Source: Piezodorus guildinii
Lineage: Eukaryota; Arthropoda; Insecta; Hemiptera; Pentatomidae
Assembly (NCBI GenBank): GCA_023052935.1
Contig: CM041294.1
Span: 98,587,616 to 98,651,615 of the forward strand
Direction of reading: 5' to 3'
DNA length: 64,000 nucleotides
In this document: piece by piece, positions 54,798 to 64,000 of the stretch
Layout: every line of letters starts with the position of its first letter
Numbering within the stretch: position 1 is the stretch's first letter
Notes under the pieces: model-generated
Database searches by the model: none
What the model was told of the DNA's origin: nothing
Seen by the model: the letters and a program-made list of their open reading frames with translations, nothing else
Made by a program: the position numbers and the translations under genes

Positions 54798-55018
54798 ATG
54801 AGGAAGATGGTTGGGGGTGCGGTCATAAATTAAAAACACACATTTAAAATAAGTGTTATTTTAATTATGTGCCGACGTTTCGGCCTACAATGTGGGCCTT
54901 CATCAGGGTTGACTCGACGTGAAGACGTTGCCTAAAGGAGTCGTCACATAATTAAAATAACACTTATTTTAAATGTGTGTTTTTAATTTATGACCGCACC
55001 CCCAACCATCTTCCTCAT
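54798..55018. repeat. Foldback element: 74-bp perfect arms around a ribozyme-like centre
   Basis: The 74 bases at 54798-54871 (from ATGAGGAAGATGG to TTAATTATGTG) return as an exact inverse complement at 54945-55018. The 73-base centre holds CGACGTTTCGGCC and GGGCCTTCATCAGG. Flanking words (GTTGACCGTTGAGAA on the left) match the copy at 58955-59216. There is no coding capacity. Terminal repeats of Penelope-like retroelements often occur in inverted pairs and carry hammerhead ribozymes, which makes that class the best guess. Confidence 0.85.
54873..54920 (-). ncRNA. Hammerhead-ribozyme-like motif
   Basis: On the minus strand ACGTC (54920-54916) is followed by a nine-base segment, CTGATGA (54906-54900), a GGCC/GGCC stem with a nine-base loop, and GAAAC (54881-54877) leading into GTCG. 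A four-pair stem III (ACGT with ACGT) places C54916 at the cleavage position. Stem I is poor (one clear pair), so activity is doubtful. The order and conserved boxes fit the short hammerheads of Penelope-like elements. Confidence 0.5.
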
Positions 55019-55029
55019 TTAGAATATTT

Positions 55030-55799
55030 AAGTTGTTTAAATCCATAAATTAACATTGTTATTATTTCTAGGTTTAGATTGAAAATTAAATGGGACTCTT
55101 ATGGAAACTAAATTAAGCTTTTTAAATATATTTTGAATAGTTCATTTGAAACATTAGATTGTAATAAACCAAATTAAACAGGGACCGTTTAACATAAAAG
55201 AATAAATTTAACTTGTTTTAATTTTATATAACTCACGGTATTTGATAGTTATATGATTTCTCACTTTTGCTAAAGATACGTGTATAACACATCAACATGA
55301 TCTTAAATCAAATTAATACTTCATATTTTATCTTACGAAACTGAAACACAATTTCAGAATTAGTTTCTGATTGAGGTTAGAGGCAGACATCTCAGATTAA
55401 CTTCACTGGCTCAACTTTGATCTTCTGTTTTCAAAGTGAGTCAAGAATTAATTAATATCGTGTTTTGGTGGGGGTAGTGAAGTCCGTTTAATTAATATTG
55501 AGTTTGTGGTGATGTAGTTCTAAAATTAGTAGTATTTAATATAAATACTTGCTCATCATATAGCGTAATAATTGTAGGACAATCAACTTAGCAGTGATTT
55601 TAAAGTCAATTTCTCTTATCTTCTTCTTCAAGCAAAGTCTCGCGGAAACCTTAGATGTTGTTTGACATGTTTAATTCTTCTTCGGACTAGTAAACCTTTT
55701 ACTTGCAATCGTGCCAGAAGTAGAACATAACTTAAAATATTTGTTGTCTATTCTAACCGTTATTTTCTGTATTTTCTTTTTCTTATGAAAAGAAAGGTT
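55030..55799. other. AT-rich stretch, no gene seen
   Basis: 55080-55160 resembles old repeat words seen near 4600 and 22990. Otherwise nothing. Confidence 0.45.
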
Positions 55800-56490
55800 G
55801 AAATAAATACATTTTTATTTTGACTTACCTATACATGAAACCTATAGCTAGGGAAAGTATTGTAACTGTGAAAATTTCAGAATTCCAGATTTAACTGTTG
55901 GAATACGAGTTTTAGGTTCTCTCAAAGTCCATATGACCATGTCCCGCAAAAAGGTGTGAGTGTGCCTGTGTGTGTGCTAAGTCTAGCGCGAAAACGAAAA
56001 GCCGTATAAAACTGAAATTTTGCAATTAATACTAAAAGGCGTCCTCGATTTTACAACAATTTTTCATCGAAATCGGCTAACCAGAAGAGCCACTTTATGC
56101 CCTGAATTTTGCACTATTTTACGATTTTTTTAAAAACGACTCTAACAATTTTAGTTAAAGTCCCTATATCGGTGTAAATATTTTATGGGTTTAAATATAA
56201 TATAGATTTGATTCAGATTGAAATAATCTGACAGGGCTTAAATGCCGATATTTAAAAAAAAATTTTCTAAAGTATCTTCTTAGATTCTAAAAAAATAAAC
56301 ATATCATCTTTTCAGTATTAATACAAAGCGGATATAAATAGAAGTCGAACGAATTCAAAATACAACTAAAGGATAAAAGAGCAAACGTTTTTTTAATGCA
56401 ATTTTCGTGCCTTTGGACTTGAAAACAGCCATATTTGTAGATGTACTCCTATAATATACCTTTGGTAAGCAAAAGATTTTACAAAAAATA
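55800..56490 (-). repeat. Old dispersed repeat family D, inverted copy
   Basis: Ordered matches to 20460-21115 in reverse: CTAAGTCTAGCGCGAAAACG, AATCGGCTAACCAGAAGAGCC, AACGACTCTAACAATTTTAG, ATTGAAATAATCTGACAGGG, AAATGCCGATATTTAAAAAA, and GCAAAAGATTTTAC at the end. Confidence 0.65.
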
Positions 56491-56501
56491 ATATGTTACA
56501 A

Positions 56502-56888
56502 TTGAGATGTTGATTTCCAAAAGGTACTATATCCATTCTGAGGAATTTTACAGGAAGCGCCAAAATCTCTCATTACTATATTATTAAACCATTTAATTTG
56601 ATTCTTTTCGCATTAAAATCTAGAATTGTTTCTTTACTATATTAATAAAACCAAATAAAGGTTATGGAATGAAATTTTCTGGTATGATTTGGAATGAAAA
56701 TAAATGTGTAATTAGTATTTTAAGAAATTAATAGCATTTCTAAATCACGTTATTGAAGGAGATGAGTGTTCATTAGATACAATCAAATTAAAGATTTTGA
56801 TAAAACTAAATGAGGAGAATATAAATGTGTAAAAATATCAATTTTGTAAAAAATGTCCTTTGGTACCTTTTGGAAATCAACGTCTCAA
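56502..56888 (+). mobile_element. 387-bp MITE, copy 2
   Basis: Same length and body as 10275-10661, with ends TTGAGATGTTGATTTCC and GGAAATCAACGTCTCAA. In this copy the inverted repeat continues outward (TTACAA / TTGTAA). It lies directly beside family D DNA on the left and just before the LINE fragment at 56946. Confidence 0.88.
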
Positions 56889-56945
56889 TTGTAAAAGTTA
56901 ACGGAGAGTGGTGGAAAGACGATGAAAGTAACTGATTCTCTTAGA

Positions 56946-57291
56946 GGTAGGTAGGTAGAGTTTTTTATGGACACTCAACAGCTGGGGTCTTCAGTGTCCT
57001 TTAATATATTTCTTTTTTTTCTACAATTTCTTGAAAATATCGATTTTTTTTAAGGATATCGATCGTTTTCCCTATTTATTGGTATTATCTCCAAGTAACT
57101 CTTCAATACTTGTTTCTATTTTTGCTTCTTGGAAATGGTTTCGGTATAACGGACATTTCTCTAGGATATGGACGGTCGTCAACTGAAAATCACATAAATC
57201 ACATTTCGGTGGTATAGTTCTTTTTATTAAGAACTCATGTGTTAGCCGTGTATGCCCGATTCGCATTCTAGTAATTACTACTTCTTCCCTC
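56946..57291 (-). mobile_element. 5'-truncated LINE 3' end (I-like) with 14-bp TSD
   Basis: CTGATTCTCTTAGA at 56932-56945 and 57292-57305 encloses a 346-base minus-strand insertion. It encodes REEVVITRMRIGHTRLTHEF and the cluster CDLCDFQLTTVHILEKC, the C-terminal tail seen after RNase H in the 24-kb LINE, so it belongs to a related family. The 3' end has a GGACACT/AGTGTCC hairpin and a CTACCTACCTACC tail in place of (CAA)n. The coding frame is open to the stop at 57072. Confidence 0.9.
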
Positions 57292-57305
57292 CTGATTCTC
57301 TTAGA

Positions 57306-57465
57306 TAATAATATAGTGGGTTATTTAATAAAGCACATGTTTCTATTAAAACTGATAGTAATAAATTCTTTGAAAATTTATTTTCATCTCTACATGTATT
57401 TTAAAATTCTTAAATTTACTTTAACAACGGAGGTAAGTGAAAGTAGTGGGTTGCGTGCACCATAT
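57306..57465. repeat. Old repeat shared with 19600-19740
   Basis: Ends AACGGAGGTAAGTGAAAG...TTGCGTGCACCA, as at 19695-19730. The SINE that follows was inserted into this repeat. Confidence 0.5.
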
Positions 57466-57469
57466 TTTT

Positions 57470-57798
57470 TTTTAAATAACGGTTTTATTAAAAACCTGTA
57501 CCACTACAACCCATGAAGGGTCTTGGGCTCAGTACATATAGAGATTCGTAATGTTTCTTGGCCAACGGCAGTGCAATGAGGTGATTAGGCCTTAATAACG
57601 CTCAGCCGCCAGGTTTTTCCACAATTAATTTGGGTACCCACTTTATAGAGGCTGGGTCTGCCCCAGGAGGGTCTCCATACCCTAGGATCGCCCCCGACTG
57701 AATTAACAGAATAAATAATATTCTGCCACAGCCGGGATTCGAAACCAGGACCCGGAGCACAGCAGACTAGTGCTCTATCCACTAGACCACGCCGGTGC
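57470..57798 (-). repeat. tRNA-derived SINE, family A, copy 3
   Basis: Inverse complement of 18669-18998: the minus strand starts GGCGTGGTCTAGTGGATAGAG, has GGTTTCGAATCCC as B box with one inserted T, and runs on through CCCTCCTGGGGCAGACCCAG to an A-rich tail near 57470. Confidence 0.88.
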
Positions 57799-58775
57799 CT
57801 AACATTTTTATTACTATTAATTAAAAGAAATCTGTTTCATGAGAATCGAAAGTTTAGCAGATACATTTTTTTTTATTATTAAGAAAAGAAAATTTACTTT
57901 TAAAATTGGTATTATTGCTTGAAATAATGGTTAATAAAAAAATCTAGGAATGAGCGATACAGATTTTAATTTTACTGTTAATTTAATTTAATTTATGGAG
58001 CAATTGCAGGTTCAGGCTGTAGTGGCTCCCGTTCAACTATTTTCTTGTTCTCTTTCTTGTACAATACTGAATAGAGAAATTCGTAGTATTACTAATTGCT
58101 ATAACAGGATTTTTGTGTAATTCCAATAGGAATGCGTAGTTGAGTTTACTTTCTTATTTTCATGGAAGTATTATATAATTCTTGATGGAATTATTGCGCC
58201 AATTATAAGTTGGCCCTCTTAGTATTCATCAAAATTTATTATGATCGTGTTAAAAACGAAACTTAAAATTTAATTCATAACTATAAAACTATAAATAAAA
58301 TATTTTTAACCTATTTTTTATACTGTCAGTAGGTTTAAAATGGAAAAAAAAATAGGTTCAAACAATATGAACCAATGGAATATTATAATTGTTTGAACTC
58401 TAAGTTATATTAAATCGTGATATAGTTTCTGATAAAATATATTTAAATAAAAGAAACTGATATATCGCCAGATCCCTCAAGAAGAAAATGAACGCTTAAC
58501 AGACGAAGTAGAGATTATCAAGAATGTTTTAGAGCAGATCAGTTACTGTAAGGATTTTTGTGGAGTGGTGATAATAATTCACTAAATAAATAAGACTCAA
58601 AACACTTTAATTCCTGATGACCAGCACTTTTTCTCGAATATTCATCATAAGGAACTAAAATAGTAAAAAGCTATTAATTGTCTCCCTCAATACCAAGTGT
58701 TCTAAGTCAGTAAAAAGAATATAAAACTCTTATTACAGTTTAATAATAGCATTTATTATTTCTATTAATAATAGT
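57799..58775. other. AT-rich stretch, no gene seen
   Basis: Short frames only; nothing recognised. Confidence 0.5.
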
Positions 58776-58779
58776 TACA

Positions 58780-58935
58780 AGAAAATTATTCTGGGACTTA
58801 GTACCCTAGAAATAACATCGCATTTGAAACTATGTCTAACCTAGAAATAAGATTAAGGAAAAAAAATGATTAAACATTATAAAACTAATGACAATAAGCA
58901 TAGCCAATGATTTAAAATATATCCTTAAAAAAAGA
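58780..58935 (-). repeat. 3' tip of the CR1/L2-like LINE family
   Basis: Minus strand GGGTACTAAGTCCCAGAATAA is the 3' hairpin and polyadenylation-like ending shared with 7345, 32280 and 34890. Only UTR sequence is left. Confidence 0.5.
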
Positions 58936-58954
58936 CTTAACGTATATATTAATA

Positions 58955-59216
58955 ATATTTAACGGAGAAAGTGGTTGGGTATGTGGTCACCAAGAAAAAA
59001 CACACTAATAAGACAAACTTCTTTTGTTTGTGTACTGACTTTTTGGCTTCCATTTTGGTATTTCATAAACGTATCCCAAAATATGTATCTCTTACATTGT
59101 GAAAGCTCACAATTTAGGTCAAAAAATGAAATAATGTCGTGCTGTAATTGAGTTTTTCTTGATGACCGCAACCATAACCAACTTCTTTATTGTATATTCT
59201 CAAGGGTCAACAATAT
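58955..59216. repeat. Foldback family, diverged copy
   Basis: GTGGTTGGGTATGTGGTCA.. with AAAAAACACACTAAT on the left faces TTGAGTTTTTCTTGATGACC and GCAACCATAACCAACTTC on the right. The outer word GGGTCAAC and order match 54775-55023. The centre is changed, and the ribozyme-like boxes are not intact. Confidence 0.6.
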
Positions 59217-59423
59217 AATATTCAATTAATAATAGTCAATTCAATTAAAACTATACGGATTTTTTTAATTTATAAAATGATATCATAAAATTTATGAAAT
59301 TAGAACCTAAAAAAAAAAACTGTTTTATCAATTCTCATAATAATACATTCATGTCGGTTTAACCTTTCGAATCCAACTGCTTCATTTCCAAAAGTATGTA
59401 ACAAACTAAAAACAGAAATATAT

Positions 59424-59424
<1 letters not shown>

Positions 59425-59481
<57 letters not shown>
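59425..59481. repeat. (AT)n microsatellite
   Basis: Long TA run; a 22-base T tract follows at 59519-59540. Confidence 0.95.
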
Positions 59482-59487
<6 letters not shown>

Positions 59488-59759
59488 TCTAGAATACAAT
59501 ATTTTTAGAAGATAAATGTTTTTTTTTTTTTTTTTTTTTTAGATTTATAATAAATACATTGTCTTCGTGTTAACAATTTTTATATATAATTTTTTTCTTT
59601 GCGTAACCTAAACTTATTATATTCCATTTTTTTAAATTTGTTTTTAAAATTATTAAGGAATTAGGGTTAGGCTTTCAAAAGGAAATAACATAGTAATATC
59701 AATAAATATGGATAATACGCAAGAATATAGTTATCAGTCTATTTAATAAGATGGTCTCA

Positions 59760-60030
59760 TTTACTGTTTCCACGGTCCCTTAAGTTTGACAGAATGTCCT
59801 TCAGAAACGACCACGCGCCACGACGTCAGGAAGATGAGGTCGAATCCCCCCATTGTTCATGAAAGGTTTCTCCTCAGAAGACTCAAATGATGAAAGGGTC
59901 TACGTCGGTGTGGAAATGGCACCCGGTAACCGGCATCTTTACCGCCTCGCCGAGCAGAAAAAGTGAAATTCGTCTCCGGTTTGCCGGAAGATAGGTTCGC
60001 GTCGCCCAGGCAACGAACTTCCCGCCATAG
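59760..60030. other. Unassigned GC-rich island
   Basis: Rich in CG words (ACCACGCGCCACGACGTC, CACCCGGTAACCGG, CCGCCTCGCCGAGC, CGCGTCGCCCAGGC). A B-box-like GAGGTCGAATCCCC at about 59837 hints at a tRNA-related repeat, but no A box is placed correctly. No gene recognised. Confidence 0.4.
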
Positions 60031-60129
60031 CTATTAACTTCTTGAAGGATACATCTAAATTTACTTAGCAGGAAAATATTGATTCATCTAGAATTTATTG
60101 ATTAATTTTATCTGTGAATAATATTTCTT

Positions 60130-60890
60130 ATTTACTATAAACAAATACTAGGACATTCAACGATGATCCTAATACCTAAACGTAGATATCAGCTTGCTAT
60201 TTAATAATAGCGGCCGATTAAAAGTGATTTAATTCAATAACTCAGTTATTTTTGAACATAGAGAAAAAATTTATTAGTGTTTTTTAACCGAAAAACCGCG
60301 AATAAAGATTAAAAATAAATAAAAAAATTGAAACAATACATCACACTTTTCAACAAAGAGAAGAATAAAAAAATCATATATGGTCAAGCTACAACTTATA
60401 AGAGATGTGTCCTCCTAATAACTCGGTTATTATTGATGGTAGAGAAAAAATTTAAGGACATTTTATTTAAATGGAAATTGAAATAAAATAAAATAATAGG
60501 AAGTAGTAACGCAGTCTAGTATAAATGCTTTTGGTTTATGTTTTTCAATAATAAACCTATGTGATCTACCAAAAACAATTAACCCCCTCCAACATTGGAG
60601 ATCTTCAAAATACTAACTTAAAATACTTTAAGTTTTAGCTTTTTATAGTGAATTAAATTTTATAAAGAAGGAAAAAAAATCATTGAAATTGGTTAAGAAC
60701 TAGCAGAGATACAGCGATTGGAAATTATCCGTGGAAATATGCTATTTTCCTTTGAATTATTTGTTGCTTTTCTTATTACTAAATTACTATCTTCAGCTTT
60801 ATAAACAGGTATACCCTAATATTGTTATTTAAAGTAATATACCATTGTAGTAATAATTTGCAGTTTTTTTTTTTTGTATTTGTTTTCAAG
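60130..60890 (-). repeat. Dispersed repeat family R1-like-A, copy 3 (inverted)
   Basis: The minus strand reads CTGCAAATTATTACTACAATGG (from 60862) and later AACTGAGTTATTGAATTAAATCAC, TTTTAATCGGCCGCTAT and CCTAGTATTTG, in the order seen at 1240-1710. Confidence 0.6.
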
Positions 60891-61092
60891 TACTAAACTC
60901 AACTATAAATAAAACCATCAAATATTTCAGTATATGTATTTTTATCAGTTATACTAGTTTCAAATTTCAGATTATAGCTATAAATGATAATTGAATGTTA
61001 GCAGATAACATTTACATCAATTTTATTTGTATTATATTATAAGATAAACCAAGCAATATTATGTATGTAATTATAGACTGGAATTCCTTAAA

Positions 61093-61094
<2 letters not shown>

Positions 61095-61132
<38 letters not shown>
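61095..61132. repeat. (AT)n microsatellite
   Basis: TA run inside or just beyond the putative 3' LTR of the Ty3/gypsy element. Confidence 0.95.
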
Positions 61133-61136
<4 letters not shown>

Positions 61137-61349
61137 GTGATTTTATTCTCTGTATAAATGTACAAAATAATTAGAAACGAGAGATTGATATAAAATACAA
61201 ACAATTAAAACAATAAATAAATTAATACCTGTATAAAAGAATTAAATTACACGTCAGTCTTTCAACGTAGTAAGAGAACAAATTGTGGTTACACTTTACA
61301 CTATTTACAATCATATGGGAAACCATATGTTAAGCGACCAAAGCCAACA
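61133..61349 (-). repeat. Putative 3' LTR (start) of the Ty3/gypsy element
   Basis: On the minus strand a purine tract GAGGGGGAGA overlaps the end of pol and is followed by TGTTGGCTTTGG, a TG start typical of LTRs. AATAAAA lies near 61148. The other end of the LTR cannot be set because the 5' LTR is outside the window; the left limit given is a guess. Confidence 0.45.
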
Positions 61350-64000
61350 TTATATCTCCCCCTCTGAAGACGGTTGACGGGAGTGGAAAGGAAGCAACTT
61401 ATTGGAATGAAAGAAATAGGAAATCTTCTTTTTCTTTCCGCTTGCAACTTCATAAAAAGATTGTGAAATTTGTCTAACGATAGGAAAAGGTCCTATACGT
61501 ATTGGGTCCAACTTTTTACGATTTAATTTACCTCCATTCGATATGTATACCAAATCACCGACCTGGAAAGTATATTGGCGTCGATTCTTATCTATACGTT
61601 TCTTGTTAATTTGGAAACTTCTCATAGAATTCTGGAAAGCAACTTTTCGGTCTTCTTCCAGAGTTGATTCATTTTCTTCCTGAAGAGGTGACATCGTAGT
61701 CTTCTTTCCAAGCAGTAAGTATGACGGTGCAAAGTGTGTGGAGCTATGAATGGTATTATTGTATTCTTCAACACATTCCAGAGCAAGAGTTGACCAAGCT
61801 TTTTTACTATTTTCAGAATTGATTTTACATCTTATGCGATTAACTAATGTTTGATTTAAACGCTCGTTAAGTCCATTTGATTCTGGATTATCAATGCAAG
61901 TAAAAACAATTTGTATTCCATTTTTCTTTAAATAATTTTTCAAGTCACTTGAGTTCAAACCTGTATACTGGTCAGCGAGTAAGATAGAAATTTTATGTTT
62001 CTTGACAATAGGCTGCAGCAGATTTATAAAAACTTGAGCGTTCTGTCCTTTCGAAGTGGATATCCATGCGTACCGGATAAAATGGTCTACTAATATATGC
62101 ATGTATCGTTTAGGAGAACGGTGACCTGCAAAACCACCGACAGTATCCAGTGACATGATCTGGAAAGGCTCAGTAGCTGGTCCCAGATTTGATATGAGGC
62201 CGATAGCACGACTACGACGAACTTTGTTCGCCATACACACTTGACATGTCTTATAGAAGGAATGTATAGCGTTGTCCATACCCTTGAAATAATAGTGCGG
62301 CCTGATCGTAGCAATTATCTGCGCTGGACCTATATGACCGTAGTATTGATGAACAAGTTCAATTATTTTCTGTCCCAAAACTTGAGAAATAAAAATTCTG
62401 GACTTTCCTTTATAGTTCTTCATAATTAATCCCTGTTTGAACTTTATGTTTTTAGCTGGTTTTGAACCAGAAAGATGTTTCTCTTGGTCTTCTAATATAG
62501 TTTGTAAATCTATTAAATTCACGACCTGGATCGCATCTTCATTCTCGAAATATTCAAGAACTGGGTTTCTTGACAATAAATCGGCAAGAACATTTTCTTT
62601 GCCCTTTTTATAAATAATATTGAAGTTGAACTGCGATAAGTACATAATTAAGTCGCCAAGTATTTCATCAGTTCTTGCTTTTGTTTTTAAATTCTCTAAC
62701 GGCTTATGATCACTGCATACTGTAAAAGAACGTCCGATCAAGTAGTACTGCCAGAATTTTATTGCATCCTTAATGGCTTTGCATTCTAGATGAATGATGT
62801 CAAAGCGCTTTTCCCTTTCTGAGAGCTTACGTGAATAATATGCCACTGGGTGTAGTATTCCGTCATCTAGCGGTTGCTTTAAGATAGCTCCGATACCTTT
62901 ATAGCTAGCATCTGTTTCTATAAAGATAGGCTTTTTAATATCATAAATAGCAAGGATAGGCGTTGAACATAAATACTTCTTTATGAGATTGAAGGTTTGT
63001 TCACATTCATCGGACCATTCAAATCTCACTCCTTTCCTTAATAAACGGTGGAGTGGTTCCAGCTTCTGGGTACTGTTTTCAATGTATCTTAAATAAAAAT
63101 TTATGGATCCGAGGATACTACGGACTCCAGTTTTATCTGATGGTCTTTGAAGCTGTTGGATTGATGTTAAGTTCCCTTGAGCAGGTGAAACTTTGTTTTT
63201 CGAAATCGTATGTCCCAGATATTTCACCGATTTACTTGCAAACACACATTTATTTAATTTTAATTTGAAACCTTCAGCACTCATAATTTGTAAAAATGTT
63301 TCAATGTGTTGAAGATGTTCCTCCCAAGTTCTAGAAAAAATCAAGATATCGTCGATGTAGTTGACGCAGAATTTATCTAAATTATTTCTTCGCAAAATAT
63401 TTGACAATATTCGTTGGAACGTGGCGGGAGCTGTTTTAAGACCAAAGGGAAGAACTTTAAACATGAATTTACCATATTTAGTAATAAATGATGTTTTATC
63501 TTGGTCTTGTTCTTTCAGTTTGATACACCAGAATGCAGAATTTATGTCTAGAACCGTAAAATATTCGCAATTCACTACTTTTTCGATTACATCTTGTATT
63601 GTAGGGAATGGAAAACATTCAGGAACTACTAGCTTATTTAATCTTCTAAAATCAATACATAACCGGGATCTTTTACCATCCTCTTTCTTGAAAGCCAATG
63701 TGACTGGAGAAGCAAATGGAGATTCAGATTCTTCAATAATTCCGACGTCTAATAATTTCTTGATTTGAGTTCTGATTTCTTGGTCGTCCGGAATTGAACA
63801 TTTATATGGTCGACAGGTAACATATTCGTCTCTTAATAATTTTATCTCTGCTTCTTTAGACTTTACTTTGCCAACATCAAATTTATCTTTGGCAAACGTG
63901 TGCCGATACTTCTTAATTAATTTGAAAATCTTTGTTTTCTTATCTTCATTTTCTATATGATGTAAATCGACTAAAAATTCATTTAAATTTGATTCAACAT
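61350..64000 (-). CDS. pol: Pol (RT, RNase H, integrase) of a Ty3/gypsy element, cut by the window edge
   Basis: Copies the element's RNA and inserts the DNA. The frame is open from the right window edge (about 63999) to the stop at 61350; no start is in the window. Order: CRPYKCSIPDDQEI and SPFASPVTLAFKKEDGKRSR leading into RT; FTVLDINSAFWCIKL (palm Asp), LPFGLKTAPATFQR, catalytic YIDD; RNase H ETDASYKGIGAIL, HLECKAIKDAI, SDHKPLENL; integrase zinc finger H..H..C..C (YYGHIGPAQII, CQVCMANK); core Asp in SLDTVGGF, Asp in LADQYTGLNS and Glu in SNGLNERLNQT, with 35 residues between the last two, so D,D-35-E is intact. It ends with GDLVYISNGG and GPFPIVRQ, a GPF/Y-like module. No chromodomain is seen. 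No stop or frameshift is visible, so it may be an active or recently active copy. Confidence 0.9.
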   Translation of the reverse strand, partial: VESNLNEFLVDLHHIENEDKKTKIFKLIKKYRHTFAKDKFDVGKVKSKEAEIKLLRDEYVTCRPYKCSIPDDQEIRTQIKKLLDVGIIEESESPFASPVTLAFKKEDGKRSRLCIDFRRLNKLVVPECFPFPTIQDVIEKVVNCEYFTVLDINSAFWCIKLKEQDQDKTSFITKYGKFMFKVLPFGLKTAPATFQRILSNILRRNNLDKFCVNYIDDILIFSRTWEEHLQHIETFLQIMSAEGFKLKLNKCVFASKSVKYLGHTISKNKVSPAQGNLTSIQQLQRPSDKTGVRSILGSINFYLRYIENSTQKLEPLHRLLRKGVRFEWSDECEQTFNLIKKYLCSTPILAIYDIKKPIFIETDASYKGIGAILKQPLDDGILHPVAYYSRKLSEREKRFDIIHLECKAIKDAIKFWQYYLIGRSFTVCSDHKPLENLKTKARTDEILGDLIMYLSQFNFNIIYKKGKENVLADLLSRNPVLEYFENEDAIQVVNLIDLQTILEDQEKHLSGSKPAKNIKFKQGLIMKNYKGKSRIFISQVLGQKIIELVHQYYGHIGPAQIIATIRPHYYFKGMDNAIHSFYKTCQVCMANKVRRSRAIGLISNLGPATEPFQIMSLDTVGGFAGHRSPKRYMHILVDHFIRYAWISTSKGQNAQVFINLLQPIVKKHKISILLADQYTGLNSSDLKNYLKKNGIQIVFTCIDNPESNGLNERLNQTLVNRIRCKINSENSKKAWSTLALECVEEYNNTIHSSTHFAPSYLLLGKKTTMSPLQEENESTLEEDRKVAFQNSMRSFQINKKRIDKNRRQYTFQVGDLVYISNGGKLNRKKLDPIRIGPFPIVRQISQSFYEVASGKKKKISYFFHSNKLLPFHSRQPSSEGEI

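Overview
The window looks like repeat-rich, AT-rich intergenic or heterochromatic DNA of an arthropod, most likely an insect. Non-LTR, errantivirus-type and Ty3/gypsy retrotransposons, tRNA-derived SINEs with A and B boxes, MITEs and long (AT)n tracts fill it. I found no convincing host gene. The order is not certain; a hemipteran is only a guess from the mix of repeats.

The best-preserved object is an errantivirus-type (insect endogenous retrovirus, gypsy-like) element at 43560-51042. Its two 289-bp LTRs read as identical. It has a tRNA-Lys primer-binding site, gag, a T_TTT_TTA slippery heptamer leading to pol in the -1 frame, and a full env with a furin site and a C-terminal membrane anchor. 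Pol has an in-frame stop just after the protease active site, and the third catalytic acidic residue of integrase is replaced by Asn. It therefore looks like a very recent insertion of a defective genome. A second Ty3/gypsy element (pol PR/RT-RNase H-integrase, minus strand) runs off the right edge from 61350 and is open throughout.

Non-LTR retrotransposons are the other main class. Two well-kept 5'-truncated copies can be delimited by target-site duplications (TSDs): a GC-richer jockey-type copy with a poly(A) tail (14201-15768), and an RT + RNase H element of the I/R1-like group with a (CAA)n tail (23270-26818, minus). Two shorter bounded copies lie at 36501-37416 and 56946-57291. Many decayed pieces belong to at least four families: jockey-type 3' ends at 13.0, 16.4, 17.4-17.9 and 39.2 kb; RTE-type pieces at 13.9, 28.0 and 32.7-33.6 kb; CR1/L2-like 3' ends at 7.3, 32.3, 34.9, 51.4-52.4 and 58.8 kb; and a 40-41 kb relative of the 36.5 kb copy.

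Non-autonomous elements include two copies of a 387-bp MITE (10275, 56502), two copies of a 145-bp near-perfect palindromic MITE (31465, 52815), a 176-bp TTAA-flanked MITE (16185), and three SINE families (A: 18669, 29367, 57470; B: 5015, 19020; C: 33654). The most unusual structure is a foldback family whose best copy (54798-55018) has 74-bp perfect arms around a 73-bp centre carrying a hammerhead-ribozyme-like core. Decayed copies lie at 2.2-3.2 kb and 59.0 kb. The remaining stretches are AT-rich, with old dispersed repeats and a few GC-rich islands (3.47-3.70, 5.5-5.86, 9.4-9.7, 41.2-41.45, 59.76-60.03 kb) that I cannot assign.
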